The notes under the pieces are model-generated. The model worked only from the letters and a program-made list of their open reading frames with translations, had not been told where the DNA came from and ran no database searches. From an uncultured Synechococcus sp. (GTDB taxonomy: Bacteria; Cyanobacteriota; Cyanobacteriia; PCC-6307; Cyanobiaceae): a stretch of DNA of 64,000 bases. Location of the stretch: contig CAJXPL010000008.1 in the NCBI GenBank assembly GCA_913057985.1, positions 24,338 through 88,337 on the forward strand, given 5' to 3'. Position 1 is the stretch's first letter, and each line of letters begins with the position of its first letter. The translations under genes and the position numbers were made by a program. Of this stretch, positions 47,290 to 57,860 are shown piece by piece.

Positions 47290-47976
47290 TCAGTTGATCA
47301 TCAAACCGCTGATGCCCTGCCAGCCCAGATAGGAGCCCAGTCCGAAGCTGAGGCTGCCCACCACCAGCTCCCCCCGACGCAGCAGGGCGGTTTTGCCGCG
47401 TTGCAGCAGCGGAAGAACCCGCTCGCGTCCGATCAACACGGCCAGGAAGGGGATCAGCAGCAGCGCACTGGCGGCGGTGCTGAAGCCGATGCTGCAGGCA
47501 ATCTCCTCCTGCAGGGGCAGTTGCGCCGCCAGGATCACGGCGGCGCTTTTGGCGAACAGCAACAGGTCGTCGGGACTGATTACTTCAGTGACGCTGCTGA
47601 TCAGCAACAGCAGGGGAAGCGGCATCGCGGCGAAACGATCCACGGCGCCGCTCCAGGCGGGGGCTGCTCCGTCATCCAGCAGCCCTCGGATCAGTTCACG
47701 TCCGCCCAGGGCGATCAAGGCTCCGCCGCCGATCAGGTCCAGACCGGTGCGGTGGTCGGACCCATGGGTCATGTCCAGCAGCAGCCCATGGCCCAGCGTC
47801 AGCAGCCCGATCACCGCCAGGGCGCTGGTCAGCAGCCAGCCGCCCACAAACAAGCCCCCGCGCCGCAGCGGCGAGCCCCCCAGCAGCAGCAACAGCAGCA
47901 GAACGATGTGGATTGGCGACAGCGCCACGCCAAGCCCGTAGGTCAGCAGTTCCGTCCAGATCCGGGGGTCCGCCAT
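47290..47976 (-). CDS. GAP-family (Sap-like) membrane protein
   Basis: A 228-residue polytopic membrane protein with six hydrophobic segments, opening LTYGLGVALSPIHIVLLLLLLLGGSPLRRG, and a central GGGALIALGGRELIRGL motif; this matches the GAP/Sap-like family often seen in actinobacteria and cyanobacteria. Transport or lipid roles have been proposed for relatives. Its stop is next to the convergent helicase gene. Confidence 0.75.
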   Translation of the reverse strand: MADPRIWTELLTYGLGVALSPIHIVLLLLLLLGGSPLRRGGLFVGGWLLTSALAVIGLLTLGHGLLLDMTHGSDHRTGLDLIGGGALIALGGRELIRGLLDDGAAPAWSGAVDRFAAMPLPLLLLISSVTEVISPDDLLLFAKSAAVILAAQLPLQEEIACSIGFSTAASALLLIPFLAVLIGRERVLPLLQRGKTALLRRGELVVGSLSFGLGSYLGWQGISGLMIN

Positions 47977-47999
47977 GGGCCGTGCTCAGAGCTCGCAGC

Positions 48000-48107
48000 T
48001 CACAGTTGCAGGATCAGGGCCGCCAGGCCGATGCTCACCCCCAAACTCACAACGCCGAGCAGGGCTCTCCAGAAGGCTTTGTCTTTGGTGTCGAGGAAGT
48101 TGCTCAA
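48000..48107 (-). CDS. Possible 35-residue single-span membrane peptide
   Basis: From a TTG at 48107 the frame gives MSNFLDTKDKAFWRAL then LGVVSLGVSIGLAALILQL: a charged amphipathic start and one membrane helix. This is the layout of small thylakoid or membrane subunits, but it matches none recognised. No strong ribosome binding site is seen. It lies between two same-strand genes. Confidence 0.4.
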   Translation of the reverse strand: MSNFLDTKDKAFWRALLGVVSLGVSIGLAALILQL

Positions 48108-48124
48108 GACATGCAAGGGGGGCG

Positions 48125-48499
48125 TTATTCGCCAGTTGTGCCATCTGGCAGCAGGTAAGGGAAGGTGCGATGGATCGGGCGGTGCAGCGACCGCAGCGTT
48201 TTGTTGTAGTGCACATCGGCCACCACGCTGTAGCGGCGCCCCAGCACCAGCGCATGGTCCAGATCGGCCTCGCAGCTGCGGATGTCGGTCTGCACAGGCC
48301 GCGCCTGCGTTGACACCGGTGCAGCGGCGGGAATCAGGGCCGAAAACTGTCCTTCCCTGAGCCGCCAGTTCTGACAGGCGTCGAGGGCTTCTGCTGCGGA
48401 ATCGAACACCTGCTTGGTGGTTTCCCGTCGTGTGCTCATGGCCTCCATGCCGAGCAGGGGCAGCGCAGTGATCAACAGGACAAATCCGAAGCGGAGCAT
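48125..48499 (-). CDS. Small exported hypothetical protein
   Basis: A 124-residue protein with a signal peptide (MLRFGFVLLITALPLLGMEAM). The mature part has two Cys (DACQNW, IRSCEAD) that could form a disulfide. No family is recognised. It precedes the 35-residue membrane peptide on the same strand. Confidence 0.6.
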   Translation of the reverse strand: MLRFGFVLLITALPLLGMEAMSTRRETTKQVFDSAAEALDACQNWRLREGQFSALIPAAAPVSTQARPVQTDIRSCEADLDHALVLGRRYSVVADVHYNKTLRSLHRPIHRTFPYLLPDGTTGE

Positions 48500-48581
48500 G
48501 CGGTAGGCGCGAAGGTCCTGCTTCAGCCGTAGCGAGATGGGCGGAGCGTGGAGACCTCCTTCCCAATGTTTTCGCGTCTAT

Positions 48582-48629
48582 GTCTCAGCGCATTTCGTCT
48601 CAGCGCACTTCGTCTCAGTAGCGCACTTC
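48582..48629. repeat. Three 15-18 base tandem repeats at the acyP 3' end
   Basis: Units GTCTCAGCGCATTTC, GTCTCAGCGCACTTC and GTCTCAGTAGCGCACTTC run head to tail. The last overlaps the final codons and stop of acyP on the minus strand, so the array looks like repeated duplication of the gene's 3' end into the flank. Confidence 0.8.
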
Positions 48630-48866
48630 GAACCAGTCGTCGCCCGTGACCGGGAGCTGGCTGGGGGTCACCCGAACCACCCGGGCGCCCGGCGGCCCGA
48701 CCTCACACCAGGCCCGCAGTTCAGACAAGGCCAGCGGTGGCCCCTCGGCCTGCACTTCCACACGGCCATCACTCAGGTTGCGCACCCAGCCGCTGATGCC
48801 GAGATCCAGGGCGCGCCGATTGCAGCTGGCGCGGAACCCCACCCGCTGAACGCGGCCTTCGATCAC
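48615..48866 (-). CDS. acyP: Acylphosphatase
   Basis: From the GTG at 48866 the product has 83 residues. VQRVGFRASCNRRALDLGISGWVRNLSDGRVEV contains the phosphate-binding loop and catalytic Arg (GFR) and Asn (WVRNL). The family hydrolyses acyl phosphates and is usually about 90 residues. The GTG overlaps the cobB stop by four bases (GTGA), which decides this start, although the frame stays open upstream and a slightly longer protein cannot be excluded. Confidence 0.85.
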   Translation of the reverse strand: MIEGRVQRVGFRASCNRRALDLGISGWVRNLSDGRVEVQAEGPPLALSELRAWCEVGPPGARVVRVTPSQLPVTGDDWFEVRY

Positions 48867-50290
48867 CCAGCGCCAGCGTTCGGAAAAGGGTTGGATTCGC
48901 GGCGGTTGCTGGCGGCTGACGAAGCGTTTGGCGATCTTCTCTCCCCGGCTTCGAGCGCGGCGCGCCATCGGGAGCAGATCGTCGTAGAGCTTGCCCAGTG
49001 CAGGTGAACCCAGCTCGCGTGAACCGTCTGATCGACCCATCCTTCCGAATGTCGATGGACTTTCCATCCCTCAATGTCCCACAGCACTGACCTGTCGGAG
49101 GATGCCCGGTTGCTGTGCAGTTCCCAGCGGTGAAATTCATGGCCCACCAGCTGCTGACCGCTCTCCACCACAGGGCTGTCCTGCCGCGCCTGCAGGCGCC
49201 GATAGCCCACCTGCAGCGGGCCGCGCTGGGCTGTGAAGGGAAGCAGGCCCGCCATGGGGTGGCTGGTGCCATCGAGGTCGGTCAGCTGCTCTCCGAGCAC
49301 AAGCATCCCGCCGCATTCGGCGTAGAGCGGTCGCTGCTGCACGAACGCCCGCAGCGAGCCCAGGCTTCGCGTGCAGCCGCTGAGCTGGGCAGCGTGCTGT
49401 TCGGGGAAACCGCCCGGCAGGATCAGCCCCTTGGCGTCTGCCGGGATGGCCTCATCGGCCAGGGGGCTCCAGCGGAGCACGGGCATGCCCATGTGCTCCA
49501 GCAGTTCGCTGGTTTCCTGGTAGCGGAAGTGAAAGGCGGCATCACTGGCCAGAGCCACCGGCAGGGGCTGGCCCTGCTCCACGGGGATGTTGGCCAGGGG
49601 ATACGGCCCAGGGCGGGGCGCCTGCAGCAGGGGCACCAGGCGTTCCAGGTTCAGGTGCTGGCTGGCCAGAGCGGCCCAGGCCTGGCGTCGCTGCTCGGGG
49701 GACTCCAATTCATGGGCTGGGGCCAAGCCGAGATGCCGGCCCGGCAGGGCCAGGGCTTCGCTACGCGGCAGGCAGCCCAGCAATGGCACCTCCATGCGCT
49801 CCAGCACGTCGGCCAGCAGCTCCCGGTGCCTGGGGCTGCTGACCTTGTTGAGCACCACGCCGGCGATGCGCAGCTGGGGATCGTGATCGCGGAATCCGCG
49901 CACGATGGCGCCGAGGGAGGCGGCCTGACCACCGGCATCCAGCACCAGCACCACCGGCAGGTCCAGCAGGCGGGCCACGTCGGCCGTGCTTCCGGTTGTA
50001 CTGCTGCCGATGCCATCGAAGAGCCCCATCACTCCTTCCACGAGGGTCAGCTCAGAGGCACCGCCGTAACCGTGAAAGGCCTGGCGAACCCAGGGTTCTC
50101 CGCAGAGATTGAGATCGAGGTTGCGGCAGGGCTGACCCGAGGCCTGGCTGAGCAGCTGGGCATCGAGATAGTCCGGTCCCACCTTGAAGGCCTGGATCCG
50201 GCGTCCGTTCTGCTGGGCCCAGCTCAACAGCGCCAGGCTCAACAGGGTTTTGCCGCTGCCACTGGCTGGTGCAGCGATGACAGCGGCCAT
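48863..50290 (-). CDS. cobB: Cobyrinic acid a,c-diamide synthase
   Basis: A 475-residue amidotransferase of B12 synthesis. The N-terminal P-loop is IAAPASGSGKTLLSLAL (about 5-21), the ATPase part has VEGVMGLFDGIG, and the C-terminal triad glutaminase has YAECGGMLVLGEQL (Cys) and ASWVHLHWA (His). It amidates the a and c side chains of cobyrinate. The last 25-30 residues are unlike the family and may be a dispensable tail. acyP is translationally coupled to it. Confidence 0.94.
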   Translation of the reverse strand: MAAVIAAPASGSGKTLLSLALLSWAQQNGRRIQAFKVGPDYLDAQLLSQASGQPCRNLDLNLCGEPWVRQAFHGYGGASELTLVEGVMGLFDGIGSSTTGSTADVARLLDLPVVLVLDAGGQAASLGAIVRGFRDHDPQLRIAGVVLNKVSSPRHRELLADVLERMEVPLLGCLPRSEALALPGRHLGLAPAHELESPEQRRQAWAALASQHLNLERLVPLLQAPRPGPYPLANIPVEQGQPLPVALASDAAFHFRYQETSELLEHMGMPVLRWSPLADEAIPADAKGLILPGGFPEQHAAQLSGCTRSLGSLRAFVQQRPLYAECGGMLVLGEQLTDLDGTSHPMAGLLPFTAQRGPLQVGYRRLQARQDSPVVESGQQLVGHEFHRWELHSNRASSDRSVLWDIEGWKVHRHSEGWVDQTVHASWVHLHWASSTTICSRWRAALEAGERRSPNASSAASNRRESNPFPNAGAG

Positions 50291-50304
50291 GGCTCAGATG
50301 CGGA

Positions 50305-51591
50305 TCAGCCCAGCAGCCTGGCAGCCAGCGGAGCCGCAGCGGCCAGCAGGGGATTGGTGCTGTCGTGACCGCCGCCCAGCAGGCGGGCCACATCCATTTC
50401 AGGGGTGTCGTGCTGCACGGGAACAACTTCCTCATGCAGCTCGAGGTTGGCCATGCCTCCCCCTTCCAAACGCATGCAGCCCCCGGATTCAGCGCAGAGA
50501 ATCACGCACACCCCCTGGCCGTTCTCCGGTTCAGCGATCAGCCGCAGCCCCACCATCTGGCCGGCGTGCACGTTGGGCTGAGCGACTGGCACGGCCATCA
50601 GTTGGAAGCGCACCTCGGTGCCATCGGAGCGCTTGAACTGGGCGGTGGTGCCGTTTTCGACCGCAGCGGTCGAGAGCAGCGTCCAGCCCAGTCGATCGGC
50701 GATCCAGGCGGCCAGCAGCAGCCCCTGGGCAGGGTGATGGCCCTCAACGTCGATGTCGAGACGGGTGATGTGGCTCAGGGCATCACGCCGTTGCGGCGGG
50801 TCGAACACCATGGCCAGGGTCTCGCGCCAACTGCGCAGGCGCAGCCAGTTGAGATCGTTCACCGCCTGGCCGCTCTCCACGCGGTGACGCAGAAGCTCAA
50901 GGCACTGACGCGGATCCCCCAACGCGGTGTCGATGATCAGGCGCCGTGGTGCGCTAGTGAGCCGTTGCATCAGCTCCGGTGCTTCGTCGATGCAGCCGTT
51001 CCACCAGACCCAGGCCGGCATCGATTCCGGCAGCAGGGGGTCGAGAATTGAAAGGCCCTGATGCAGGGCGCCATGGCCGCCCCGCAGCACCACCACATCG
51101 CCGCAAGCGGCAGTACCACCCCCTTCTTCAGGCAGCGGGCAGTAGGCGGCCACGAGTGTTTCCAGGGGCTGCGCCGCATCGATGGTGGGCGCCAGGGTGA
51201 TCAGGCGCCGAGGCATCAGTGCACTCAGGGCTGGATCGATGTACTGCCCACGCAGGTCTTCGGCGTTGGCTTGCCCTTCCAAATCAGCCACCGCCTTCAC
51301 CACGGCCCCATCCAGGGGCGTTGTGCTCAGGGGAAGGTCGGCATCCAGCACCGCCTGGCGTCCCGCAGCGATCAAGGGGGCGGACTGCTGTCCCGTGATG
51401 GGGCCCGACAGACGACCACTGCGGATCAATTGCTGCTCGGCCCAGGCGGGTTGCCAGATCAGCAGGCAGAAGGTGTTGGCCCCGGTGCCCATGCTGCCCT
51501 GCTGCTCGGGGGACCAGAGCTGTTCGAGGTAGTGGGGCACCTCCGCCGGTGCCAGTTCCAGCGGGGTTTGCAGGGTGAGCTGAGGGGACAT
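50305..51591 (-). CDS. opcA: Glucose-6-phosphate dehydrogenase assembly protein OpcA
   Basis: A 428-residue cyanobacterial OpcA that activates and assembles glucose-6-phosphate dehydrogenase and conveys thioredoxin control. The family segments TLAPTIDAAQPLETLVAAYCPLP and DLNWLRLRSWRETLAMVFDPPQRR are visible. It lies directly downstream of zwf on the same strand, the usual arrangement, with a gap of about 55 bases. Confidence 0.95.
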   Translation of the reverse strand: MSPQLTLQTPLELAPAEVPHYLEQLWSPEQQGSMGTGANTFCLLIWQPAWAEQQLIRSGRLSGPITGQQSAPLIAAGRQAVLDADLPLSTTPLDGAVVKAVADLEGQANAEDLRGQYIDPALSALMPRRLITLAPTIDAAQPLETLVAAYCPLPEEGGGTAACGDVVVLRGGHGALHQGLSILDPLLPESMPAWVWWNGCIDEAPELMQRLTSAPRRLIIDTALGDPRQCLELLRHRVESGQAVNDLNWLRLRSWRETLAMVFDPPQRRDALSHITRLDIDVEGHHPAQGLLLAAWIADRLGWTLLSTAAVENGTTAQFKRSDGTEVRFQLMAVPVAQPNVHAGQMVGLRLIAEPENGQGVCVILCAESGGCMRLEGGGMANLELHEEVVPVQHDTPEMDVARLLGGGHDSTNPLLAAAAPLAARLLG

Positions 51592-51647
51592 GGTGTCGGA
51601 TGAACGAGACGTGGAGAGCTGAACAACAGGGCTGTGAACGTGCGCGG

Positions 51648-53171
51648 TCAGGGGCGTCGCCAGAGCAGTCCGTCCTTCGCCAGCAGGGCATCCGCGGCGG
51701 CCGGTCCCCAGGTGCGGGATTCGTAGGGATGAACCGGCAGCTGCCAGGGACTGTCTTCAATCAGTTCCAACAGCGGGGTGTAGAGCCGCCATGCCGCTTC
51801 CACCTCATCACTGCGGGTGAACAGGGTGGGGTCGCTGAGCATGGCGTCAGCCAGGAGCCGCACATAGCCCTCATCGGAGGGTTCCCCGAAGGATTCGTCG
51901 TAGGAGAACTCCATATCGATCGGGCGGCTGCGCATGCCAGATCCGGGTGACTTCACCTCGAAGCGGAATTCGGCCCCCTCATCCGGTTGGATGCGCAGGA
52001 TCAGCTGATTGGCCGTGGGGCCTCCGGTGGCCGCATCAAACAGATGCACCGGTGCTTCACGGAAGGTGAGCACCACCTCACTGGTGCGCTTGGCCAGCCG
52101 TTTGCCGGTGCGCACATAGAACGGAACCCCCTGCCAGCGCCAGTTGTCGATGAACAGCTTCATCGCCACATAGGTCTCGGTGGTGCTGTTGGGATCCACA
52201 CCGGGTTCATGGCGGTATCCGGCCAGGGGCGATTCCGCGGAACCACCGGGTCCGTACTGGCCACGGATGCAGCAGTTCCAGGGTTCGAGCTCATCGGCCA
52301 GGCGGGCAGCCTGGAGCACCTTGGCCTTTTCGTTGCGGATGGCCTCCGGGTCAAAGCGCCCGGGAGGTTCCATGGCGGTGATCGCCAGCATCTGGGTCAG
52401 GTGGTTCTGCACCATGTCCCGCAGGGCACCGGCCGATTCGTAGTACCCGGCCCTTTCCTCCACGCCAACCGTTTCGGCGGCGGTGATCTGAACACTGGAG
52501 ATGTAATTGCGGTTCCAGATCGGCTCGAAGATCGTGTTGGCAAAGCGCAGAACCATGATGTTCTGGACGGTTTCCTTGCCCAGGTAATGGTCGATGCGAA
52601 AGATCTGGTTCTCCTGACCGCAGGCCTGCACCACGCGATTGAGGGCCTGGGCACTGCCGTAGTCGCGTCCGAAGGGTTTCTCGATCACCACACGGCTGCG
52701 TTTGGGGTCTTTCAACAGGCCAGCATCGGCCAGTGAACGGCAGCCACTGCCATAGAACTTGGGGGAGACGGAGAGATAGAAGGTGCGGTTGCCGCGGGTG
52801 GCGCACTGTTGATCGATCTGCTCCAGCCGACCGCCCAGCCGCACTACATCGTCTGGTTGTTGAAGGTCGACCGGCTCGTAGAACAACTTGCCCACGAACT
52901 GGTCCCAGGCCTGGGGATCGTCCTCGATCGTGCTGGCCAGTGCCTCCGCCATCTTTCCGCGGAACTCCTCGTCACTCCACGGCCGTCGCGCACAGCCCAG
53001 CAGAGCGAACTCACTGGGCAGACGCCGTTGCTTGAACAGTTCAAACAGGGCTGGCACCAGTTTGCGGTGGGTCAGATCACCGCTGGCGCCGAAGATCACC
53101 AGACACTGCGGCGCGATCACGCGCTCCTGACGCAGTCCAACCCTGAGGGGGTTCGTCATCGTGGCAACCAT
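51648..53171 (-). CDS. zwf: Glucose-6-phosphate 1-dehydrogenase
   Basis: A 507-residue enzyme starting MVATMTNPLRVG; the frame stays open for 15 more codons upstream but family length supports this start. The NADP site is VIFGASGDLTHRKLVPALFEL, and the active site is RIDHYLGKETVQNIMVLRFAN (catalytic His). It opens the oxidative pentose phosphate pathway, the main source of NADPH in the dark. Together with opcA it forms a conserved cyanobacterial module. Confidence 0.97.
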   Translation of the reverse strand: MVATMTNPLRVGLRQERVIAPQCLVIFGASGDLTHRKLVPALFELFKQRRLPSEFALLGCARRPWSDEEFRGKMAEALASTIEDDPQAWDQFVGKLFYEPVDLQQPDDVVRLGGRLEQIDQQCATRGNRTFYLSVSPKFYGSGCRSLADAGLLKDPKRSRVVIEKPFGRDYGSAQALNRVVQACGQENQIFRIDHYLGKETVQNIMVLRFANTIFEPIWNRNYISSVQITAAETVGVEERAGYYESAGALRDMVQNHLTQMLAITAMEPPGRFDPEAIRNEKAKVLQAARLADELEPWNCCIRGQYGPGGSAESPLAGYRHEPGVDPNSTTETYVAMKLFIDNWRWQGVPFYVRTGKRLAKRTSEVVLTFREAPVHLFDAATGGPTANQLILRIQPDEGAEFRFEVKSPGSGMRSRPIDMEFSYDESFGEPSDEGYVRLLADAMLSDPTLFTRSDEVEAAWRLYTPLLELIEDSPWQLPVHPYESRTWGPAAADALLAKDGLLWRRP

Positions 53172-53270
53172 GGAGTGTCCAGGCTTCTGACGCTGGTTTA
53201 GGCACGGAACCGGCAACAGACATGGACTCGCCGCTTTGTTTCCGTGTTGGTGTCAGCGTTTGTTGCCAAC

Positions 53271-53302
53271 CCAAAAAAAAGTCCACCCAGAGGGGTGGAC
53301 TG
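53271..53302 (-). terminator. Rho-independent terminator of petH
   Basis: On the minus strand AGTCCACCC, a CTCT loop and GGGTGGACT form a perfect 9-bp stem followed by a run of nine T. It lies about 40 bases past the petH stop and before zwf, separating the two transcripts. Confidence 0.92.
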
Positions 53303-53339
53303 GAAATGATCGATGGCTGATGGATCAGCGGTTGATCGA

Positions 53340-54557
<1,218 letters not shown>

Positions 54558-54691
54558 CTATAGGCGTGGCCTTTGATTTCACACAAAAAGGTTGCTGTTC
54601 GGAACAGAATCTGATGTGATCCAGGCGACCTCCTTAAGATCCTCAGGTTCGGCCCCTCATCTCGGCGTCTCTTTTGGTTTTCCCCCAGACA

Positions 54692-55213
54692 ATGTTTGGA
54701 CGAGGGCTTCAAACCTCCGCAGATTCAGGGACTGCGATTGAGCAGACCATCGAGCGGCTGCCCCAGGGGACGCGGCGTCTGGCCGCTGAACTCAAATCCT
54801 CACTGCCCGTTCAGCTGCTCTGGGATGTGCTGACGGATTACGAGAATCTCTCCCGATTCATTCCCAACCTCAGCACCAGTGAGCTGATTCAGCGCCAGGG
54901 TCAGACGGTGCGTCTTCAACAGGTGGGCAGTCAGCAGCTGCTGGGGCTGCGCTTCTCAGCCCAGGTTCAGTTGGAGCTGACGGAATACCGACAGGACGGA
55001 CTGCTGAAGTTCCGCATGGTGAAAGGGGATTTTCGACGTTTTGAAGGGTCCTGGCAGATTCGTCAGCGTCCCGATGGCAGTTCGCTGCTTTATGAGCTGA
55101 CGGTTCAAGGCTGCCTTGGCATGCCGATCGGTCTGATCGAGGAGCGGCTGCGGGACGACCTCTCCAGCAACCTCAACGCCGTTGTGCAGGAAGCCCACCG
55201 CAGAAACGGTTGA
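54692..55213 (+). CDS. SRPBCC (coenzyme Q-binding/START-like) protein
   Basis: A protein of about 173 residues. LKSSLPVQLLWDVLTDYENLSRFIPNLSTSELIQR is the START/polyketide-cyclase entry typical of the SRPBCC fold; the remainder alternates strands and ends with a long helix (IEERLRDDLSSNLNAVVQEA). Such proteins bind hydrophobic ligands such as quinones. The ligand is unknown. The ATG at 54692 was taken. Confidence 0.85.
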   Translation: MFGRGLQTSADSGTAIEQTIERLPQGTRRLAAELKSSLPVQLLWDVLTDYENLSRFIPNLSTSELIQRQGQTVRLQQVGSQQLLGLRFSAQVQLELTEYRQDGLLKFRMVKGDFRRFEGSWQIRQRPDGSSLLYELTVQGCLGMPIGLIEERLRDDLSSNLNAVVQEAHRRNG

Positions 55214-55262
55214 GCTAGCAGCAAGGGCAAACAATCCGAAGGAATCTTCAATGACCCAGTCT

Positions 55263-55332
55263 TCTGGCAGCTGAAGGTGCCAGAAGAGGTCAATTTGTAC
55301 TCAAATCATCACCAGAACAAGTCTGGTGATGA
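55263..55332. terminator. Two perfect hairpins between the SRPBCC gene and tRNA-Glu
   Basis: Positions 55263-55270 pair with 55279-55286 (8 bp), and 55307-55317 pair with 55322-55332 (11 bp, four-base loop). On the minus strand the second lies just past tRNA-Glu and is followed by TTTG, so it may end the tRNA transcript; the first is nearer the plus-strand gene and may end that one. Neither has a long T-run. Confidence 0.5.
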
Positions 55333-55337
55333 CGTCA

Positions 55338-55410
55338 TACCCCCAAGGGGATTCGAACCCCTGTCGCCTCCGTGAAAGGGAGGTGTCCTAGGCCTCTAGA
55401 CGATGGGGGC
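55338..55410 (-). tRNA. tRNA-Glu (anticodon UUC)
   Basis: The minus strand folds as a full cloverleaf of 73 bases: acceptor GCCCCCA/TGGGGGT with a G-T first pair, the anticodon loop CTTTCAC with TTC, and a T arm AGGGG-TTCGAAT-CCCCT. CCA is not encoded. In cyanobacteria tRNA-Glu also feeds the C5 pathway to chlorophyll and haem. Confidence 0.97.
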
Positions 55411-55457
55411 GAGGCCGTAATCAGCGAGCAGTCTTTGCTCCTGATCACTTGTGAACA

Positions 55458-56609
55458 CTAGGGCTTGGTCGGACCCTCCGTCAAGACAGCTTGACCCCAT
55501 TCGACACCTTGTCCTTGCCAGATCGGCACCGTGAAGGTGAAGCAGGCACCTTCGCCAGGGTCCGACACCACCCAGATCTTGCCGCCGTGCACTTCCACGA
55601 TGCGGCGGCAGACCGCCAGCCCCACGCCGTAGCCGGTGGTTTGGTCGGAGGTTTGCGGCAGCCGCACCCGATCCAGAAAAATCCGCTGCTGTTCTGTTTC
55701 CGGAATGCCCGGGCCGCTGTCACAAACGCTCACCTCCACACGCTGGCTGGTGCGGTGCAGCATCGTGAGCGAGATGTGCCCGCCGTCGTTGGTGTACTTC
55801 AGGGCGTTTTCGAGCAGATTCAGCAGCACCTGGCGCATGCGGCGCTGATCGGCAAACACCTTGGGCAGGTCAGCGGGAATGTCGGTTTGGATCTCAACGT
55901 TGCGGCCCAACCACAGCTTTTCAAGCTCCAGGATCACTTCGGCTGAAACGCTGGCAAGGTCTAGCCGTTGTGGGTTGAACAATGTTTCCCAGCGGGTCGT
56001 TCCCACTTCGAGCAAATCCCGCGACAACGCCTCCATCTCCTCCAGGCGTCGGGTGATCACATCCTGAAAGCGATCCATATCGATCTGTCCCAGGCGCTGG
56101 CTTTGCAGGGCCAACGCAGCTGCCGTGAGCGGTGTACGCAATTCGTGGGCCACCATGCGTAGCAGGCGTTCCTGGGCGCTGACGCGATCGATCAGCGTCT
56201 CGTTCTCCTGGCGCAGCACCAGCAGCTGATCCTCCAGCTGGAGTTCCTTCTGGGTTCGACTGCCATCGAGTTCGGTTGGCCTGAGGCTGAGGCCAAGACC
56301 GCTCACCACCCCATCCTGTTTCCAGCGCGGCACCCATCCTTTGAGTTGCTGAAGGATGTTGCTTCCAGCGAACACCTGTTTGGGGTTTGGCGCCAGTTTG
56401 ATCAGCGCTGGTGTCACCACCAGGCGGTGCAATTCCAGAAGTTCGGGTTGCTGTGAGGGATCGGCAACCTGCAGGGTCACTTCGAATCCCAGGTCCTCCC
56501 GTTCAAGGAACTGCACCAAGCCGCGGAGGTCTTGACCCGACAGGTGATGTCGCGCTGCCACCAGCAACAACTTCAGCGGTTGCCGTGTCTTGGGACCGTC
56601 CTTGACCAC
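55458..56609 (-). CDS. sasA: Circadian clock output histidine kinase SasA
   Basis: From the GTG at 56609 the protein has 383 residues. The N-terminal domain (about 10-100) is KaiB/thioredoxin-like ([28 protein letters not shown]) and binds KaiC. The kinase core has the phospho-acceptor His in [19 protein letters not shown] box [15 protein letters not shown]1 [10 protein letters not shown] and G2 [18 protein letters not shown]. SasA passes clock phase to RpaA. No kai genes are in the window. The frame extends 28 codons further, but that extension is hydrophobic and unlike SasA. Confidence 0.93.
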   Translation of the reverse strand: MVKDGPKTRQPLKLLLVAARHHLSGQDLRGLVQFLEREDLGFEVTLQVADPSQQPELLELHRLVVTPALIKLAPNPKQVFAGSNILQQLKGWVPRWKQDGVVSGLGLSLRPTELDGSRTQKELQLEDQLLVLRQENETLIDRVSAQERLLRMVAHELRTPLTAAALALQSQRLGQIDMDRFQDVITRRLEEMEALSRDLLEVGTTRWETLFNPQRLDLASVSAEVILELEKLWLGRNVEIQTDIPADLPKVFADQRRMRQVLLNLLENALKYTNDGGHISLTMLHRTSQRVEVSVCDSGPGIPETEQQRIFLDRVRLPQTSDQTTGYGVGLAVCRRIVEVHGGKIWVVSDPGEGACFTFTVPIWQGQGVEWGQAVLTEGPTKP

Positions 56610-56717
56610 GCGGACTGCAAGACAGCAAAAACCGACGCTCACCTTATGGGTTTTTGACTGAACCGCCATCAGCGCTAAGACGAACAGGAACACTCCGTTG
56701 CGTCATCGACGCGGTCT

Positions 56718-57305
56718 ATGTCGCTCTTTTCCGCGCAAAACCGTGTTCCTCTGACCGTTCCCGGCGGAGTGGCTGCTCGTCCAACGATTGAGGTCGACAG
56801 CAACCTGCGCCGCTGGTTCAGTCGCAATCTGGGTTTGTGGCGTTCCCGGCGCCAATACACCTTCAGTGACGACCAGGTTCTCCACTTGGACATGAACCTG
56901 AAGATGGAGGCCTTTGCGCACCCCGAGGCGGGAGAGAGCCGCTACCGCTTCACTTGGTGGTCCGACCAGAACGACCAGCATTCCGACGAATTTTTTGCGC
57001 GAAAGCCCTGGTTTGAGCGCACTGGCGTGATGGAAGCCACGTTGTGGGGCCATCAACTCCAAAGAAGTCGTGGTTATTTGACGGGAGACCCGGTGCGCAC
57101 CCGGCTGCGTCAGGTGGATGAGCACGAAACCATCCTCGAATCCCACTACCAGCAGTGGGACATCCTTGAGCACATTCGCCTTGTCGATCAGGACCGCTAC
57201 CGCTACCGCGCCATCTACAGCTGGGAGAACGGTGATCTCTCGATCGTTGAGCATCACCATGAGATTCGAATGTCCGACCCCCTGCCACTGATCGAAGACG
57301 ATTGA
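56718..57305 (+). CDS. Putative CpcS/CpeS-type lyase-like (calycin) protein
   Basis: A 195-residue protein. It has a strand-rich pattern with many aromatic residues (RRQYTFSDDQVLHLDMNLKME, YRFTWWSDQND, YRYRAIYSWENGDLSIVEHHHEIRMSDP) suggestive of a lipocalin-like barrel, the fold of CpcS/CpeS phycobilin lyases. Clear lyase residues were not identified, so the family call is tentative. It is divergent from sasA. Confidence 0.4.
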   Translation: MSLFSAQNRVPLTVPGGVAARPTIEVDSNLRRWFSRNLGLWRSRRQYTFSDDQVLHLDMNLKMEAFAHPEAGESRYRFTWWSDQNDQHSDEFFARKPWFERTGVMEATLWGHQLQRSRGYLTGDPVRTRLRQVDEHETILESHYQQWDILEHIRLVDQDRYRYRAIYSWENGDLSIVEHHHEIRMSDPLPLIEDD

Positions 57306-57425
57306 TCGAGGGCGACTGAACGGCGCCGTTGCGCTGATGGCCCAGTTCAACAACCGCGCCTGAGCTCCGGCCGGCTTTGGCATGGGCGGTAAGTTTCGAA
57401 AAATTTGACGCTGCCGGGACCCAAG

Positions 57426-57836
57426 GTGATTCGTCGTTCATTCGCTGCCGCAGCTCTCGTGTTGGCTGCCCCCTTGCTGTCACCGGCGACGGCTCTGGCT
57501 CAGGCCGCCAAGGACAAGCCCACCCCTGCCACAGCCATGGAGGTCAACACCTATGGCGTGATGTCGATTGCCACTTTCTGTGAGGCAAGGGCGCAGAAGA
57601 TCGATTTCAGCAAGTCTCTGGCCGTGGCTCTCGCTGGTCAGTTGCATGTGATTTACGGCAAGCACGGTGGTTTGCTTCCCGGCACCAAAGACCCCTTGCC
57701 TGAGAAGCAATTTCTCAACAATGTGGGATTCATGATCGTTGGCGGAGCGCTGAAGTTCTGTCCTAAATCAGTCCCCGCTGCAGAAAAAGCACGCTTTGAA
57801 AAAGCTGCTGCTTCGTTGAAGTCCTCGAAAAAATAA
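57426..57836 (+). CDS. Small exported protein, family seen in marine Synechococcus
   Basis: From the GTG at 57426 the product has 136 residues: signal peptide (RRSFAAAALVLAAPLLSPATALAQ), then TPATAMEVNTYGVMSIATFCEARAQKIDF and a segment with GQLHVIYGKHGG. Two Cys (ATFCEAR, LKFCPKS) may pair in the periplasm. It resembles proteins labelled class II cAMP phosphodiesterase-like, but no catalytic motif supports that label. A strong terminator follows. Confidence 0.6.
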   Translation: MIRRSFAAAALVLAAPLLSPATALAQAAKDKPTPATAMEVNTYGVMSIATFCEARAQKIDFSKSLAVALAGQLHVIYGKHGGLLPGTKDPLPEKQFLNNVGFMIVGGALKFCPKSVPAAEKARFEKAAASLKSSKK

Positions 57837-57860
57837 GATCTTCCCAGGCTCTAGCGATCG

